From NCBI GenBank assembly GCA_017621225.1, contig JAGATN010000024.1, forward strand, positions 1-42,602: DNA of 42,602 bases, read 5' to 3'. Source of the stretch: Muribaculaceae bacterium (lineage in GTDB: Bacteria; Bacteroidota; Bacteroidia; Bacteroidales; Muribaculaceae). The position numbers were made by a program, and so were the translations under genes. The notes below the pieces were generated by a model, which was not told the DNA's origin, made no database searches, and saw only the letters and a program-made list of their open reading frames with translations. Position 1 is the stretch's first letter. Each line of letters starts with the position of its first letter. Below are positions 1 to 6,810 of the stretch, piece after piece.

Positions 1-1
1 A

Positions 2-445
2 ACGGTGATACCAACGCTCATGCACTGGCGCAAGATAGTGTTGAGGAATGTCTTCGGGGAGGAACCGCCGAAGGCAATACTTCTTGCCAACCGACGTTAC
101 TATATAGAGCACATCGCCGACCGCACCCACATAGCCATCATAGCGACAGTGGACGGTACAGACGCCGGATGCGGAGGGATATGCCTGACGGAGGAACTGC
201 CGTCGCCCGACAATCCGTCGGGACGCTGCGCGTATCTGATGAACATATTCGTGGCGGAGGAATACCGGCACCGGGGCATCGGGGGCGTGATAGTGAGATG
301 GCTCGTCGACAAAGCCCGTCAAAGCGGATGCGACAAGATATATCTGGAAACCACCAAGGAAGGAAAACCCGTATATGAAAAAGCCGGATTCAGGGAACTG
401 CCCGGAATTATGAAGTATGAAGACACTGAAGATAGCAAATCTTAA
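2..445 (+). CDS. GNAT-family N-acetyltransferase, 5' end cut by the window edge
   Basis: This is a GNAT-fold acyltransferase, expected to move an acetyl group from acetyl-CoA to an amine; the substrate cannot be read from the sequence. The acetyl-CoA binding loop appears as EEYRHRGIGG (R-x-x-G-x-G type), followed by the helix IVRWLVDKA and the C-terminal GNAT segment YEKAGFRE. The frame is open to the left edge. Although a GTG occurs at position 5, the first readable residues (IPTLMHWR) look like an internal part of a GNAT first strand and helix, so the real start is probably outside the window. The end overlaps the next gene by 29 bases, which suggests co-transcription with it. Confidence 0.85.
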   Translation, partial: TVIPTLMHWRKIVLRNVFGEEPPKAILLANRRYYIEHIADRTHIAIIATVDGTDAGCGGICLTEELPSPDNPSGRCAYLMNIFVAEEYRHRGIGGVIVRWLVDKARQSGCDKIYLETTKEGKPVYEKAGFRELPGIMKYEDTEDSKS

Positions 446-1088
446 AATTGTCGCCGCCGGGGAAACGACCGGCAGGATATGTTATGTGCTCTACCCGGTT
501 GACATTCCGAGCGACCGGATCGAGGAGGCGGCCAAGAGCTATGGAGTAACGATGGCGGTCATAACGGGCATGGACTGGAACAACGACCTGACGCCGTGGC
601 CCGCAGCGGGTGAGCCGCCCGGGAGTCCCGACTTCCGCGGAGAGGCCGGTGCCTTTCTGTCGTTGCTCACAGACCGGGTGTTGCCGGAGGTTGAGCGGGA
701 GCTGAACATCCCGGCCGGGGCGGAGCGGACACTCGCCGGAGTCTCCCTATCGGGGCTGTTCACGCTGTGGCAATGGATGATAAACGACACATTTCACAAT
801 ATCATAAGCCTCTCGGGCTCGTTCTGGTATGAAGGATTCGCGGAGTGGATAAAGGCACATGCGGTGTCAAATAAAAGCGGAAGGGCCTATTTCCTGCTTG
901 GCGATCAGGAGGCAAAAACAAAAGTCAAGGCATTCCAGCCGGTGCAGACCGACACGGAGGAGATAGTGGGCTACCTGCATGAAAACGGGGTAGACGATTT
1001 CTTCGAGCTGGTGCCGGGCAACCATTATCAATACGGGGGGCAGCGTCTGAACCGGGCCTTGGCGTGGATGTTCAGGCGACCGGATTAA
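417..1088 (+). CDS. Alpha/beta-hydrolase, esterase-like (Fes/YbbA type)
   Basis: A 223-residue protein resembling the putative esterase family (PF00756). The nucleophile elbow reads AGVSLSGLF, corresponding to the GHSLGG of relatives, with the glycine after the serine pair replaced by serine. A candidate acid lies in LLGDQEAKT and a candidate catalytic histidine in PGNHYQYGG near the C-terminus, so the triad order Ser-Asp-His is kept. No signal peptide is seen, so it is probably cytoplasmic. It overlaps the upstream acetyltransferase by 29 bases. The substrate is unknown. It could be a carboxylesterase or a hydrolase of acylated small molecules. Confidence 0.75.
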   Translation: MKTLKIANLKIVAAGETTGRICYVLYPVDIPSDRIEEAAKSYGVTMAVITGMDWNNDLTPWPAAGEPPGSPDFRGEAGAFLSLLTDRVLPEVERELNIPAGAERTLAGVSLSGLFTLWQWMINDTFHNIISLSGSFWYEGFAEWIKAHAVSNKSGRAYFLLGDQEAKTKVKAFQPVQTDTEEIVGYLHENGVDDFFELVPGNHYQYGGQRLNRALAWMFRRPD

Positions 1089-1146
1089 CGGAGAAGCCCC
1101 AATGGGGGCAAACTACGCGAAGTATTCTATTAAAACAATGATCACA

Positions 1147-1187
1147 CCGGCATTCAGAGTCAGATAGCAACTGACTTTCGATGCCGG
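1147..1187. terminator. Long imperfect hairpin after the esterase gene, possible terminator
   Basis: The arms CCGGCATTCAGAGTCAG and CTGACTTTCGATGCCGG pair over two blocks (7 bp and 6 bp) separated by a small internal loop, with a 7-base terminal loop. A T-rich but broken tract (TTGTAATTTTA) follows on the plus strand. It starts 58 bases after the esterase stop codon. The rest of 1089-1413 (325 bases) shows no convincing gene. Confidence 0.4.
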
Positions 1188-1380
1188 TTGTAATTTTACC
1201 GAGACGCTCGACATATCGGCAGATGTGATATCTGCGATCATAGCGGGCCGGAAGGTATATCCGTCATAAGAATTCAGATTACAGATACCGGAGTTCACTT
1301 CGACATTGGAGCGTGCCGCGGGAGGTCGAAATGCAATAAATTATTAGCATTTATGAAATAATCATGAAATGTTACCGAAG

Positions 1381-1388
1381 TATTTTTG
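1381..1388 (+). promoter_or_regulatory. Possible -7 element TAnnTTTG for the 50-aa ORF
   Basis: TATTTTTG matches the Bacteroidota sigma-ABfr -7 consensus TAnnTTTG and sits 25 bases before the ATG at 1414. There is no good TTG at the usual 19-21 base spacing upstream, so this rests on one box only. Confidence 0.35.
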
Positions 1389-1413
1389 CAGCATCAAATC
1401 AACAGGATAATCA

Positions 1414-1566
1414 ATGAATATTCAGAAGATTACAGATAGGGTAAAAGCATTTTTACTTTGGATATACATCGCGGCGGTCATTGGCGGGATTGTTTACGCA
1501 GCCTGCATGGGACAGGAAACAAAAACGCCGGGTGAAATCATATACGAGAAAACTCATACACGATAA
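1414..1566 (+). CDS. Small single-span membrane protein, 50 aa
   Basis: A 50-codon reading frame starts with ATG and ends with TAA just before the insertion sequence. The product has a basic amphipathic start (MNIQKITDRVKAF), one hydrophobic segment at about residues 13-31 (LLWIYIAAVIGGIVYAA), then a cysteine and a short polar tail. This is the layout of a single-pass membrane or lipoprotein-like peptide. A -7 box (TATTTTTG, 1381-1388) matching TAnnTTTG lies 25 bases upstream of the start, but no clear -33 box was found. I do not recognise a family. Confidence 0.45.
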   Translation: MNIQKITDRVKAFLLWIYIAAVIGGIVYAACMGQETKTPGEIIYEKTHTR

Positions 1567-1591
1567 AAATAAGAGCAGTGGGAAAAAGAGT

Positions 1592-1614
1592 CTAAGAGAG
1601 TGTTTGAATTTAAA
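1592..1614. repeat. IS terminal inverted repeat (transposase 3' side)
   Basis: This 23-base arm begins CTAAGAGAGTGTTTG and is the exact reverse complement of 2468-2490. Its core TAAGAGAGTGTTTGAATTTA matches the end of the miniature element at 6471 in 17 of 20 positions. Confidence 0.9.
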
Positions 1615-1620
1615 TAGATT

Positions 1621-2400
1621 TTAATGTTCGACATGATTGAACAACAATTTAAGGGTAGCAAAATCAATCATCTCTTCGGCGGAAGCATCGGATATTTCGT
1701 AGTTCCTTGCGAGTCTACGGAATCCGTCCAGCCATGAGAAAGTGCGTTCCACCACCCATCGAAGCGGTTTTGGAGTAAATCCATTTGTTCCGTTTGGAGT
1801 GGAACAGACCTCGATGTCGATGTTGAAATCACGCTTTATATTCTTAATAACCTCGCCACGGTATCCACGGTCGACAAGTCCTTTCCTGACCGAGGGCCAC
1901 GCATCGGAGACTTGTTCACACACCGGAGATGCGAGCCGGGAGTCATGTATTCCGGCACTGCTGACATATCTGCCGAGGATGAATCCGTTGCGGTCAACAG
2001 CGATATTGCGTTTAATGCCTTTTACCTTCTTGTTGGCATCGAAACCGTTGTCGATCTGGCGGTTGCCCCACTTGACGCTCTGGGCGTCAAGCGCCATCAC
2101 CGAAGGTGTGGCGGATTGCTTGCGTTTGCGACGTATCTTCATGACGAGTTTTTCTATACAGTGATTCAGATACCCTTCCGATCCCCATTTGTGGAAGTAC
2201 CAGTACACTGTCTGCCATTTGGGAAGGTCGTGTGGGAGCATACGCCACTGGCATCCACTGACCAGAAGATACAGAACTGCCTCGAATATGGAGCGCAGGG
2301 AATATTTGCGGTGTCTGCAATCATTTTCAAAGAATACTTTGTTTATATAAGACCATTGACCCTCGGTCAGATGTGTCTGATAGAAGCTGATTTTATGCAT
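1621..2400 (-). CDS. IS5-family DDE transposase, intact
   Basis: The 259-residue transposase catalyses cut-and-paste DNA transfer of its element. The N-terminal half (YLLVSGCQWRMLPHDLPKW) is the DUF4096-type domain of IS5 transposases. The DDE triad can be followed as Asp in VMALDAQSVKWG, Asp in LVDRGYRGE, and Glu in WVVERTFSWLDGFRRLARNYE, the Y-(2)-R-(3)-E-(6)-K-like block of this family. The frame is complete, without frameshift or stop, and the length is normal for the single-ORF IS5 groups, so it may be active. It could also act on the related ends of the miniature elements elsewhere in the window; that is inference. Confidence 0.93.
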   Translation of the reverse strand: MHKISFYQTHLTEGQWSYINKVFFENDCRHRKYSLRSIFEAVLYLLVSGCQWRMLPHDLPKWQTVYWYFHKWGSEGYLNHCIEKLVMKIRRKRKQSATPSVMALDAQSVKWGNRQIDNGFDANKKVKGIKRNIAVDRNGFILGRYVSSAGIHDSRLASPVCEQVSDAWPSVRKGLVDRGYRGEVIKNIKRDFNIDIEVCSTPNGTNGFTPKPLRWVVERTFSWLDGFRRLARNYEISDASAEEMIDFATLKLLFNHVEH

Positions 2401-2467
2401 ACTAATCTTTTTTCTTCTACAAACACTCTGATTGAGGGTTTGTTATGTCTCATATTGTTTAATTTGG

Positions 2468-2490
2468 TTTAAATTCAAACACTCTCTTAG
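2468..2490. repeat. IS terminal inverted repeat (transposase 5' side)
   Basis: This is the exact reverse complement of 1592-1614. The transposase promoter should lie between this arm and the start codon at 2400. Confidence 0.9.
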
Positions 2491-2536
2491 AAAAAGTCGA
2501 TTTTTTGGCCATTTTGAAACAAGCAATTTAACCCAT

Positions 2537-3079
2537 ATGAGTCTATTTAGCAATCTATTTAACGCCGCATTCGACTCCGAATGCAACATCTCCGACTCCG
2601 ACGTGCCATCAGGGTCGGGTGGCATCAACCTGGAGCGCTACACCTATGGGCAGTTGCTCCGCTGCCCCATTTTCCCCGAAGTGATGCGGGGCGTTTCCGA
2701 CCCCATTATACGCCGGTGGGCCGATGAGTGCAATGCCCGCAACCGTTCGGGCTTCGTGATGCGCAAAGTGGCAGGCGAATATTGTTTCGACGGACTGCAC
2801 GTAGGGCCTGAAGTCAAACTTCCGTCGCGTGCCGAACTGATAGCCATGTTCGGTCGGGTTCCGACGGCGGCCGAAATCAGAGAAACGTCTTACAGCCTGT
2901 TGCACAACGAGATAGCTCGACAGACCGGAATGAGCGCAGCCCGGGCAGCCTCGGCCATAGGCAATATGCTCGATTGCATGCCACACGAAGACGCATCGGG
3001 CTACGTATACATGGTGCCCAACTGGGCGCACAAATGGTTCCGCCATAGCGGATACGTATCACGCATTCTCGCTGATTAG
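2537..3079 (+). CDS. Hypothetical protein, 180 aa
   Basis: I do not recognise a family. I chose the ATG at 2537 because an upstream in-frame extension would read through the end of the insertion sequence. The product begins with a polar, acidic, serine-rich stretch (MSLFSNLFNAAFDSE...), followed by an alpha-helical region with several arginines and the segment NARNRSGFVMRKVAGEY. The C-terminal half contains AARAASAIGNML and ends with aromatic residues (WAHKWFRHSGYV). There is no signal peptide or membrane span. The IS end lies 47 bases upstream of the start, so its native promoter is probably displaced or replaced. Confidence 0.65.
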   Translation: MSLFSNLFNAAFDSECNISDSDVPSGSGGINLERYTYGQLLRCPIFPEVMRGVSDPIIRRWADECNARNRSGFVMRKVAGEYCFDGLHVGPEVKLPSRAELIAMFGRVPTAAEIRETSYSLLHNEIARQTGMSAARAASAIGNMLDCMPHEDASGYVYMVPNWAHKWFRHSGYVSRILAD

Positions 3080-3129
3080 TGATTTGCCTCGCGCCTTGCA
3101 TAGCAAATTATCGCGAAGCCTAAGAGTGG

Positions 3130-3510
3130 CTATTCACCTACTATGTAGTAGATCGATGAGCCATTGTCGAGATGCAGATTGGTTACGAACGGCTTTCCAT
3201 CCTCACTTGTCGATATCTCCAGATATTCTACCCCATGGCCTCCATTCACGCTTCCCGAAAGTGAAGCCCTAAATCCTTTTTCCACCGGACCGACCACCGA
3301 CTCGACGGTGCCCTCATAGCACTTATACTGCAACGTCTTTACGCCGTCAGGGGCTGCATAGCTCATTTGTATCTCATCGCCGGGAGTGACTCCCATTTTA
3401 TAACGCACATAATATTTGCTCTGCAAATCGTCATCATCGTCTTTGCAGCCTACAAAAACAAAAATGGCGGCAATCGCCATCAATCCCAAAAACAAAGATC
3501 TAAATTTCAT
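3130..3510 (-). CDS. Small surface or periplasmic lipoprotein, 126 aa
   Basis: The start is set at the ATG of MKFRSLFLG, because the longer frame adds a non-signal-like leader. Residues 1-22 form a lipoprotein signal peptide ending in a lipobox-like VFVGC. The cysteine is followed by K and five aspartates, an acidic stretch of the kind often found on exported lipoproteins in Bacteroidetes. The rest is short, mostly beta and without a recognised domain (ends IYYIVGE). A promoter-like box lies upstream at 3555-3562. The gene is convergent with the hypothetical gene at 2537. Confidence 0.7.
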   Translation of the reverse strand: MKFRSLFLGLMAIAAIFVFVGCKDDDDDLQSKYYVRYKMGVTPGDEIQMSYAAPDGVKTLQYKCYEGTVESVVGPVEKGFRASLSGSVNGGHGVEYLEISTSEDGKPFVTNLHLDNGSSIYYIVGE

Positions 3511-3554
3511 CTTTTCGTCATTTTTCAAGAGTAAACATACTCTAAACGTCGCCG

Positions 3555-3562
3555 CAAATTTA
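3555..3562 (-). promoter_or_regulatory. Possible -7 element for the small lipoprotein gene
   Basis: On the minus strand the sequence is TAAATTTG, a match to TAnnTTTG, 45 bases before the start codon. A convincing -33 box is not visible. Confidence 0.4.
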
Positions 3563-3690
3563 CACAATAATACCCACATAAAGTATGCCGATACCCCCAT
3601 CTTTTATATATATGACTTTGACACACCTGATAATGACTTAACATTCAATCATTCAAGCGTAAAAACTTAGAGAGAGTTTCATATATATAC

Positions 3691-5076
3691 CTACTCTAAT
3701 TTTACGAGCTCGGGTATGTAGCCGCGCACCGCAACTTCACGGTCGGTTCCATCGATGGTTACGGTGGCGTCGCGGTCGGCAAATATCATTGCCACCCTAT
3801 TTCCGGTCTCCTCGTCATGTTTCATGACAACGAGAATCTCCGCATCGCCAAGCCGATATCGGTTAAACTCCTGATGCCCGCGCCACATGGCCGGATTGTC
3901 GCGGCGAAAAGCCATGACATCCTTCACATAATTGAGCAAACGCCGTTCGCGGTCATCGTCGGGCGCAAGATGTCCGCTTGTGCGCGAAGCATTGTCGGGT
4001 TGCGCCCCCTCGCAGTCGCGCGACAAATCGGCAAACTCATCGCCATAATACAATGTCACCGGGCCGGGATAGCCCGCGAGAATGGCATAACGGGTCATGA
4101 GATTTATTTCGTTACCGTCGTCATAAAAATTGTCGGCCACCCTTACGCCGTCATGGTTGCTCAGAAACAAGTTTGGCAGCACGTCGGCGGGCGAATATCC
4201 CCTTTCGGCGGGCGACGAATACACCTTTATCACATCATCCCACCCATTGTCGAGTCCGCCCGAGTCGGCTTCGCCCATGGCACCGCATATGAGCTGCCGG
4301 CCGTCGAAATCGAATGCGCTTTTCAAACCGCCGTCGCGATATACGCGCGAACTGATGCTTGCGGCATCGCTCCAGTCCTCGCCCACCATATATCCAAGTG
4401 TGCCCCATTGCTTGCCCTTTTCGCGTCGACGATCGCAAACCGAGCGCACCGCCTCCGAAATCTCGCACCAATAGTTATGCCCATCCTGACATAGCTGATA
4501 AGCCTGGTCAAATCGCCAACCGTCGATGTCGAAACGGTCAATCCAGTAAGTGGCTACCTCCTTGAAATAGTCGAGCGATTCGGGATATTTCACGTTTCCC
4601 ATGCCGCCATCCTCGCCCCTGTCGCTCAGCACGGAAGTAGAGTCGATGCAAAATCCTGACGGCGAAGGCGATTTCACGCCTCCGTGATGGCCGAACACAC
4701 CGTCAAGAAACACGTACAACCCGCGCTCATGCGCCTTGTCGACGAGCTCGCGCAAGTCATCTTCAGTCCCGAAATGTGGATCTATCTTAAAATAATCATT
4801 GGCAAAATATCCCGAAGCTTGCAGCTTTTCACCTCCTTCAGCTTCCGAACTGTCGAAAATGGGCGTCAGCCATATGGCATTTACCCCCAAGCCCTTTATG
4901 TAATCGAGGGCATCGATCACGCCTCTGAGGTTGCCGTTTTTGCGTTCGTCGTCAGGGCCCCAGAGCTCATTGTAACCTTTGGCTCCGCCTTTACCGTGCA
5001 GAAAAGAGCCTACCATTACCTGATAAATCGTCAGCGCGCGCCAGTCGGCCGACGGATGAAATTCTTTTTGGTCCAT
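3691..5076 (-). CDS. GH13 alpha-amylase-family enzyme, cytoplasmic
   Basis: This enzyme is expected to cleave or rearrange alpha-glucosidic bonds. Counting from the ATG at 5076, conserved region II gives GWRFDQA with the nucleophile near residue 190, region III gives MVGEDWSD with the acid/base Glu near 233, and region IV gives FLSNHDG with His-Asp near 308-309. Region I is VFLDGVFGHHG, where the usual Asn before His is Gly. There is no signal peptide, so it probably acts on intracellular glycogen or imported maltodextrins rather than on extracellular starch. A GTG six bases upstream is a possible alternative start. It follows the lrg genes on the same strand but behind a hairpin. Confidence 0.88.
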   Translation of the reverse strand: MDQKEFHPSADWRALTIYQVMVGSFLHGKGGAKGYNELWGPDDERKNGNLRGVIDALDYIKGLGVNAIWLTPIFDSSEAEGGEKLQASGYFANDYFKIDPHFGTEDDLRELVDKAHERGLYVFLDGVFGHHGGVKSPSPSGFCIDSTSVLSDRGEDGGMGNVKYPESLDYFKEVATYWIDRFDIDGWRFDQAYQLCQDGHNYWCEISEAVRSVCDRRREKGKQWGTLGYMVGEDWSDAASISSRVYRDGGLKSAFDFDGRQLICGAMGEADSGGLDNGWDDVIKVYSSPAERGYSPADVLPNLFLSNHDGVRVADNFYDDGNEINLMTRYAILAGYPGPVTLYYGDEFADLSRDCEGAQPDNASRTSGHLAPDDDRERRLLNYVKDVMAFRRDNPAMWRGHQEFNRYRLGDAEILVVMKHDEETGNRVAMIFADRDATVTIDGTDREVAVRGYIPELVKLE

Positions 5077-5113
5077 AATCACGATTATTTAAAATATAAC
5101 ATGACAATGGCTT

Positions 5114-5154
5114 AAACGGCTATGCCGCAATCAAAGTTGCAGTCACAGCCGTTA
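5114..5154 (-). terminator. Hairpin between the lrg operon and the GH13 gene
   Basis: The minus strand reads AACGGCT ... AGCCGTT around a loop of about 25 bases that can pair further (TGC/GCG). There is no long T tract, so termination is likely but weak, and some read-through into the GH13 gene is possible. Confidence 0.45.
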
Positions 5155-5181
5155 AAATAATTAAATCAGGCTTTTACGGTT

Positions 5182-5379
5182 CTACTTGCCCTTGCGCACG
5201 GTAGTGTACCCCAAAACGGGCAATGCAATCAAATACAGCACTCCGATTATCCTCGTATATACGTCGGGCAGTTCGTAGCCCATTATCTTCGGACCGAACA
5301 TCGCCAACGTACATATGCCTATCACCACCAAGCTAAGCGACCACATGGCATCAATCGTCACATTCTTCACAATTTCCAT
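5182..5379 (-). CDS. Two-span small membrane protein, 65 aa, third gene of the lrg operon
   Basis: The product has two hydrophobic segments, at about residues 12-30 (WSLSLVVIGICTLAMFG) and 42-58 (RIIGVLYLIALPVLGYT), with a basic tail VRKGK. It begins 3 bases after lrgB, so the two are almost certainly translated from one message. I do not recognise the family. The position suggests an accessory subunit of, or regulator for, the LrgAB membrane system, but that rests on context only. Confidence 0.65.
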   Translation of the reverse strand: MEIVKNVTIDAMWSLSLVVIGICTLAMFGPKIMGYELPDVYTRIIGVLYLIALPVLGYTTVRKGK

Positions 5380-5382
5380 TAT

Positions 5383-6081
5383 TTATAATTGGTAACCGAG
5401 CATCGACAAAATGAAAGGCGTCAGCAATGCCGTAAACAAGCCGTTTATGGTAAGTCCCAACGACGAAAACGCCCCATAGCGATAACCCACGTCCATGGCG
5501 GCCGACGTGCCGACCGCGTGCGCGGCCGTTCCCATCGAAAGGCCTTGGGCTATCGGGCTCTTTACGCGCGACATCCTCATCATCCTGAATCCGGCCATTC
5601 CGCCAAATATGCCCGTGCATACCACCACGGCCGCCGTAAGAGCCGATATGCCTCCTATCGACGCCGTTATCTCCATAGCGATGGGGGTGGTGACCGACTT
5701 CGACGCCAGCGACAAAACAACCTCGCGCGACGCGCCCAACAATCGAGCCACGAGAACCACCGACGCTATGCCGGCAACGCAGCCGGCCAGCTCGGCCATC
5801 AATATCGGTATCAATTGCTTCTTTATGGCCTCAAGCTGACGATAAAGCGGCACTCCGAGGGCCACTACGGCCGGCTTAAGCCAAAAATCTATGTAATCGC
5901 CTCCGGCCGAATATGTCTCATAGTCAATGTCGGCGGCCAACAGAAAACATATGAGCACTATTATCGAAAGCATTATCGGGTTGAGCAATGCCAGGCCCGT
6001 GCGACGTTGAAGCAACTTGGCCGCCAAAAACACTACAAACGTAAGTGCCAGCAAAAAATATTTATTCTCGAGATACGGCAT
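5383..6081 (-). CDS. lrgB: LrgB/CidB-type membrane protein
   Basis: A 232-residue protein with about seven hydrophobic segments and the LrgB hallmarks: the loop LLGASREVVLSLASKSVTTPIA and the segment SMGTAAHAVGTSAA. The LrgAB/CidAB family has been studied as holin-like modulators of murein hydrolase export and, in plants and some bacteria, as transporters of glycolate or pyruvate. The exact role here cannot be told from the sequence. The gene overlaps lrgA by 20 bases, as expected for a pair acting together in the inner membrane. Confidence 0.9.
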   Translation of the reverse strand: MPYLENKYFLLALTFVVFLAAKLLQRRTGLALLNPIMLSIIVLICFLLAADIDYETYSAGGDYIDFWLKPAVVALGVPLYRQLEAIKKQLIPILMAELAGCVAGIASVVLVARLLGASREVVLSLASKSVTTPIAMEITASIGGISALTAAVVVCTGIFGGMAGFRMMRMSRVKSPIAQGLSMGTAAHAVGTSAAMDVGYRYGAFSSLGLTINGLFTALLTPFILSMLGYQL

Positions 6082-6439
6082 GATGCGATGATGAAACTGA
6101 TGAAACTATTCGACGTGATATCTGATGTACCCACCCGGTGACGGCAAGTATCACGAACGTGCTTATAACCGATGCCGCCACTATCGGCAGCCATTCCGCC
6201 TTTATCAAACCAAGGCATTTAATCAGGCCAACGCCTGCCGGAACGAAAAAGAATCCGAGATTACGAACGAGGAAGTCGGCCACTCCGTCGACCCACATAA
6301 GCCTTATCACGCGCATCTTAAGAGCGGCGGCAAGCAGGAGCATCCCTATGATGCTCGACGGAACGGGAATTCCCGTAAGCCACACAACCAGCTCTCCGAT
6401 AGCCAAGAAGGCAAACAAAACTGCACATTGCAATATCAT
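6062..6439 (-). CDS. lrgA: LrgA/CidA-type membrane protein
   Basis: A 125-residue protein with four hydrophobic segments. The LrgA signature GIPVPSSIIGMLLL is present near residue 30, and LGFFFVPAGVGL follows near residue 85. This is the usual holin-like partner of LrgB. Translation is coupled to lrgB by a 20-base overlap. A miniature mobile element (6474-6634) begins 35 bases upstream of the start codon, so the native promoter must lie in the short gap, inside the element or beyond it. Confidence 0.9.
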   Translation of the reverse strand: MILQCAVLFAFLAIGELVVWLTGIPVPSSIIGMLLLAAALKMRVIRLMWVDGVADFLVRNLGFFFVPAGVGLIKCLGLIKAEWLPIVAASVISTFVILAVTGWVHQISRRIVSSVSSSHHAVSRE

Positions 6440-6473
6440 AGCTGTTTAACTGTTTATTTTCATACTTACCTAA

Positions 6474-6634
6474 GAAACTGTTTAAATTTATTTGTCGAAA
6501 GAATTGAGAGGATTTGTCAAGTAGATTTTTGATATTTATGAAGGAGTTATGGGGTGCCATAATGACTGAATAAATATCAACAAGATGCTGACAAAGACCT
6601 CAATGACAAGACAAAATAAATTTTAAACAGTTTC
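6474..6634. mobile_element. MITE-like element, copy 1 (161 bp)
   Basis: The ends are inverted repeats: GAAACTGTTTAAATTTATTTGTC on the left, and on the right the complement of GAAACTGTTTAAAATTTATTTTGTC, differing by two indels. The element is flanked by the direct repeat TAA (6471-6473 and 6635-6637). There is no coding capacity. The centre holds GGAG, a 6-bp hairpin TTATGG-GGTG-CCATAA (6547-6562) and TGACTGAA, enclosed by a second inverted pair GATATTTAT / ATAAATATC. The second half is clearly related to the element at 41703. It lies between lrgA and the flavodiiron gene. Confidence 0.8.
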
Positions 6635-6757
6635 TAAACATTTGATGCAAAACCGACGTTCTATCAAGAAAGTAGATATGAGCATCACTTTTTCAGGGCA
6701 CAAATGTAATCAATTTAAACCAACTAAAGTTTCATTTGCGATGTTTTTTTCCCATCG

Positions 6758-6788
6758 TTGCCGGTTTCGCTTATATTCGCTATCTTTG
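6758..6788 (+). promoter_or_regulatory. Promoter of the flavodiiron gene
   Basis: TTG (6758-6760), a 20-base spacer and TATCTTTG (6781-6788) fit the Bacteroidota -33/-7 promoter exactly. The start codon follows at 6811, leaving a very short leader. Confidence 0.8.
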
Positions 6789-6810
6789 CCACAATCAAAT
6801 CAAGTATTAT

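Larger units (their letters stand above)
1592..2490 (-). mobile_element. Complete IS5-family insertion sequence
   Basis: The element has one transposase gene and perfect 23-bp inverted repeats at its ends. By comparison with the three miniature elements in this window, the transposable unit is probably 1596-2486 (891 bp), starting GAGAGTGTTTG, with TAA on the left and TTA on the right. The flanking triplets are therefore inverted rather than directly repeated, which is unusual for a target duplication. It sits between a 50-aa ORF and the gene at 2537 and probably replaced the native upstream region of that gene. The size and single ORF fit the IS1031-like groups of IS5. The group name is inference. 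Confidence 0.88.

Noticed and set aside
1113-1298. A 61-aa reading frame on the minus strand
   Set aside because: It runs through the long hairpin at 1147-1187, has no recognisable domain or promoter, and its composition looks random.
3531-3700. A fourth miniature element suggested by GTAAACATACTCTAAA at 3531 and TTAGAGAGAGTTTC at 3668
   Set aside because: The two ends face outwards rather than inwards, there is no core motif between them, and no triplet repeat frames them.
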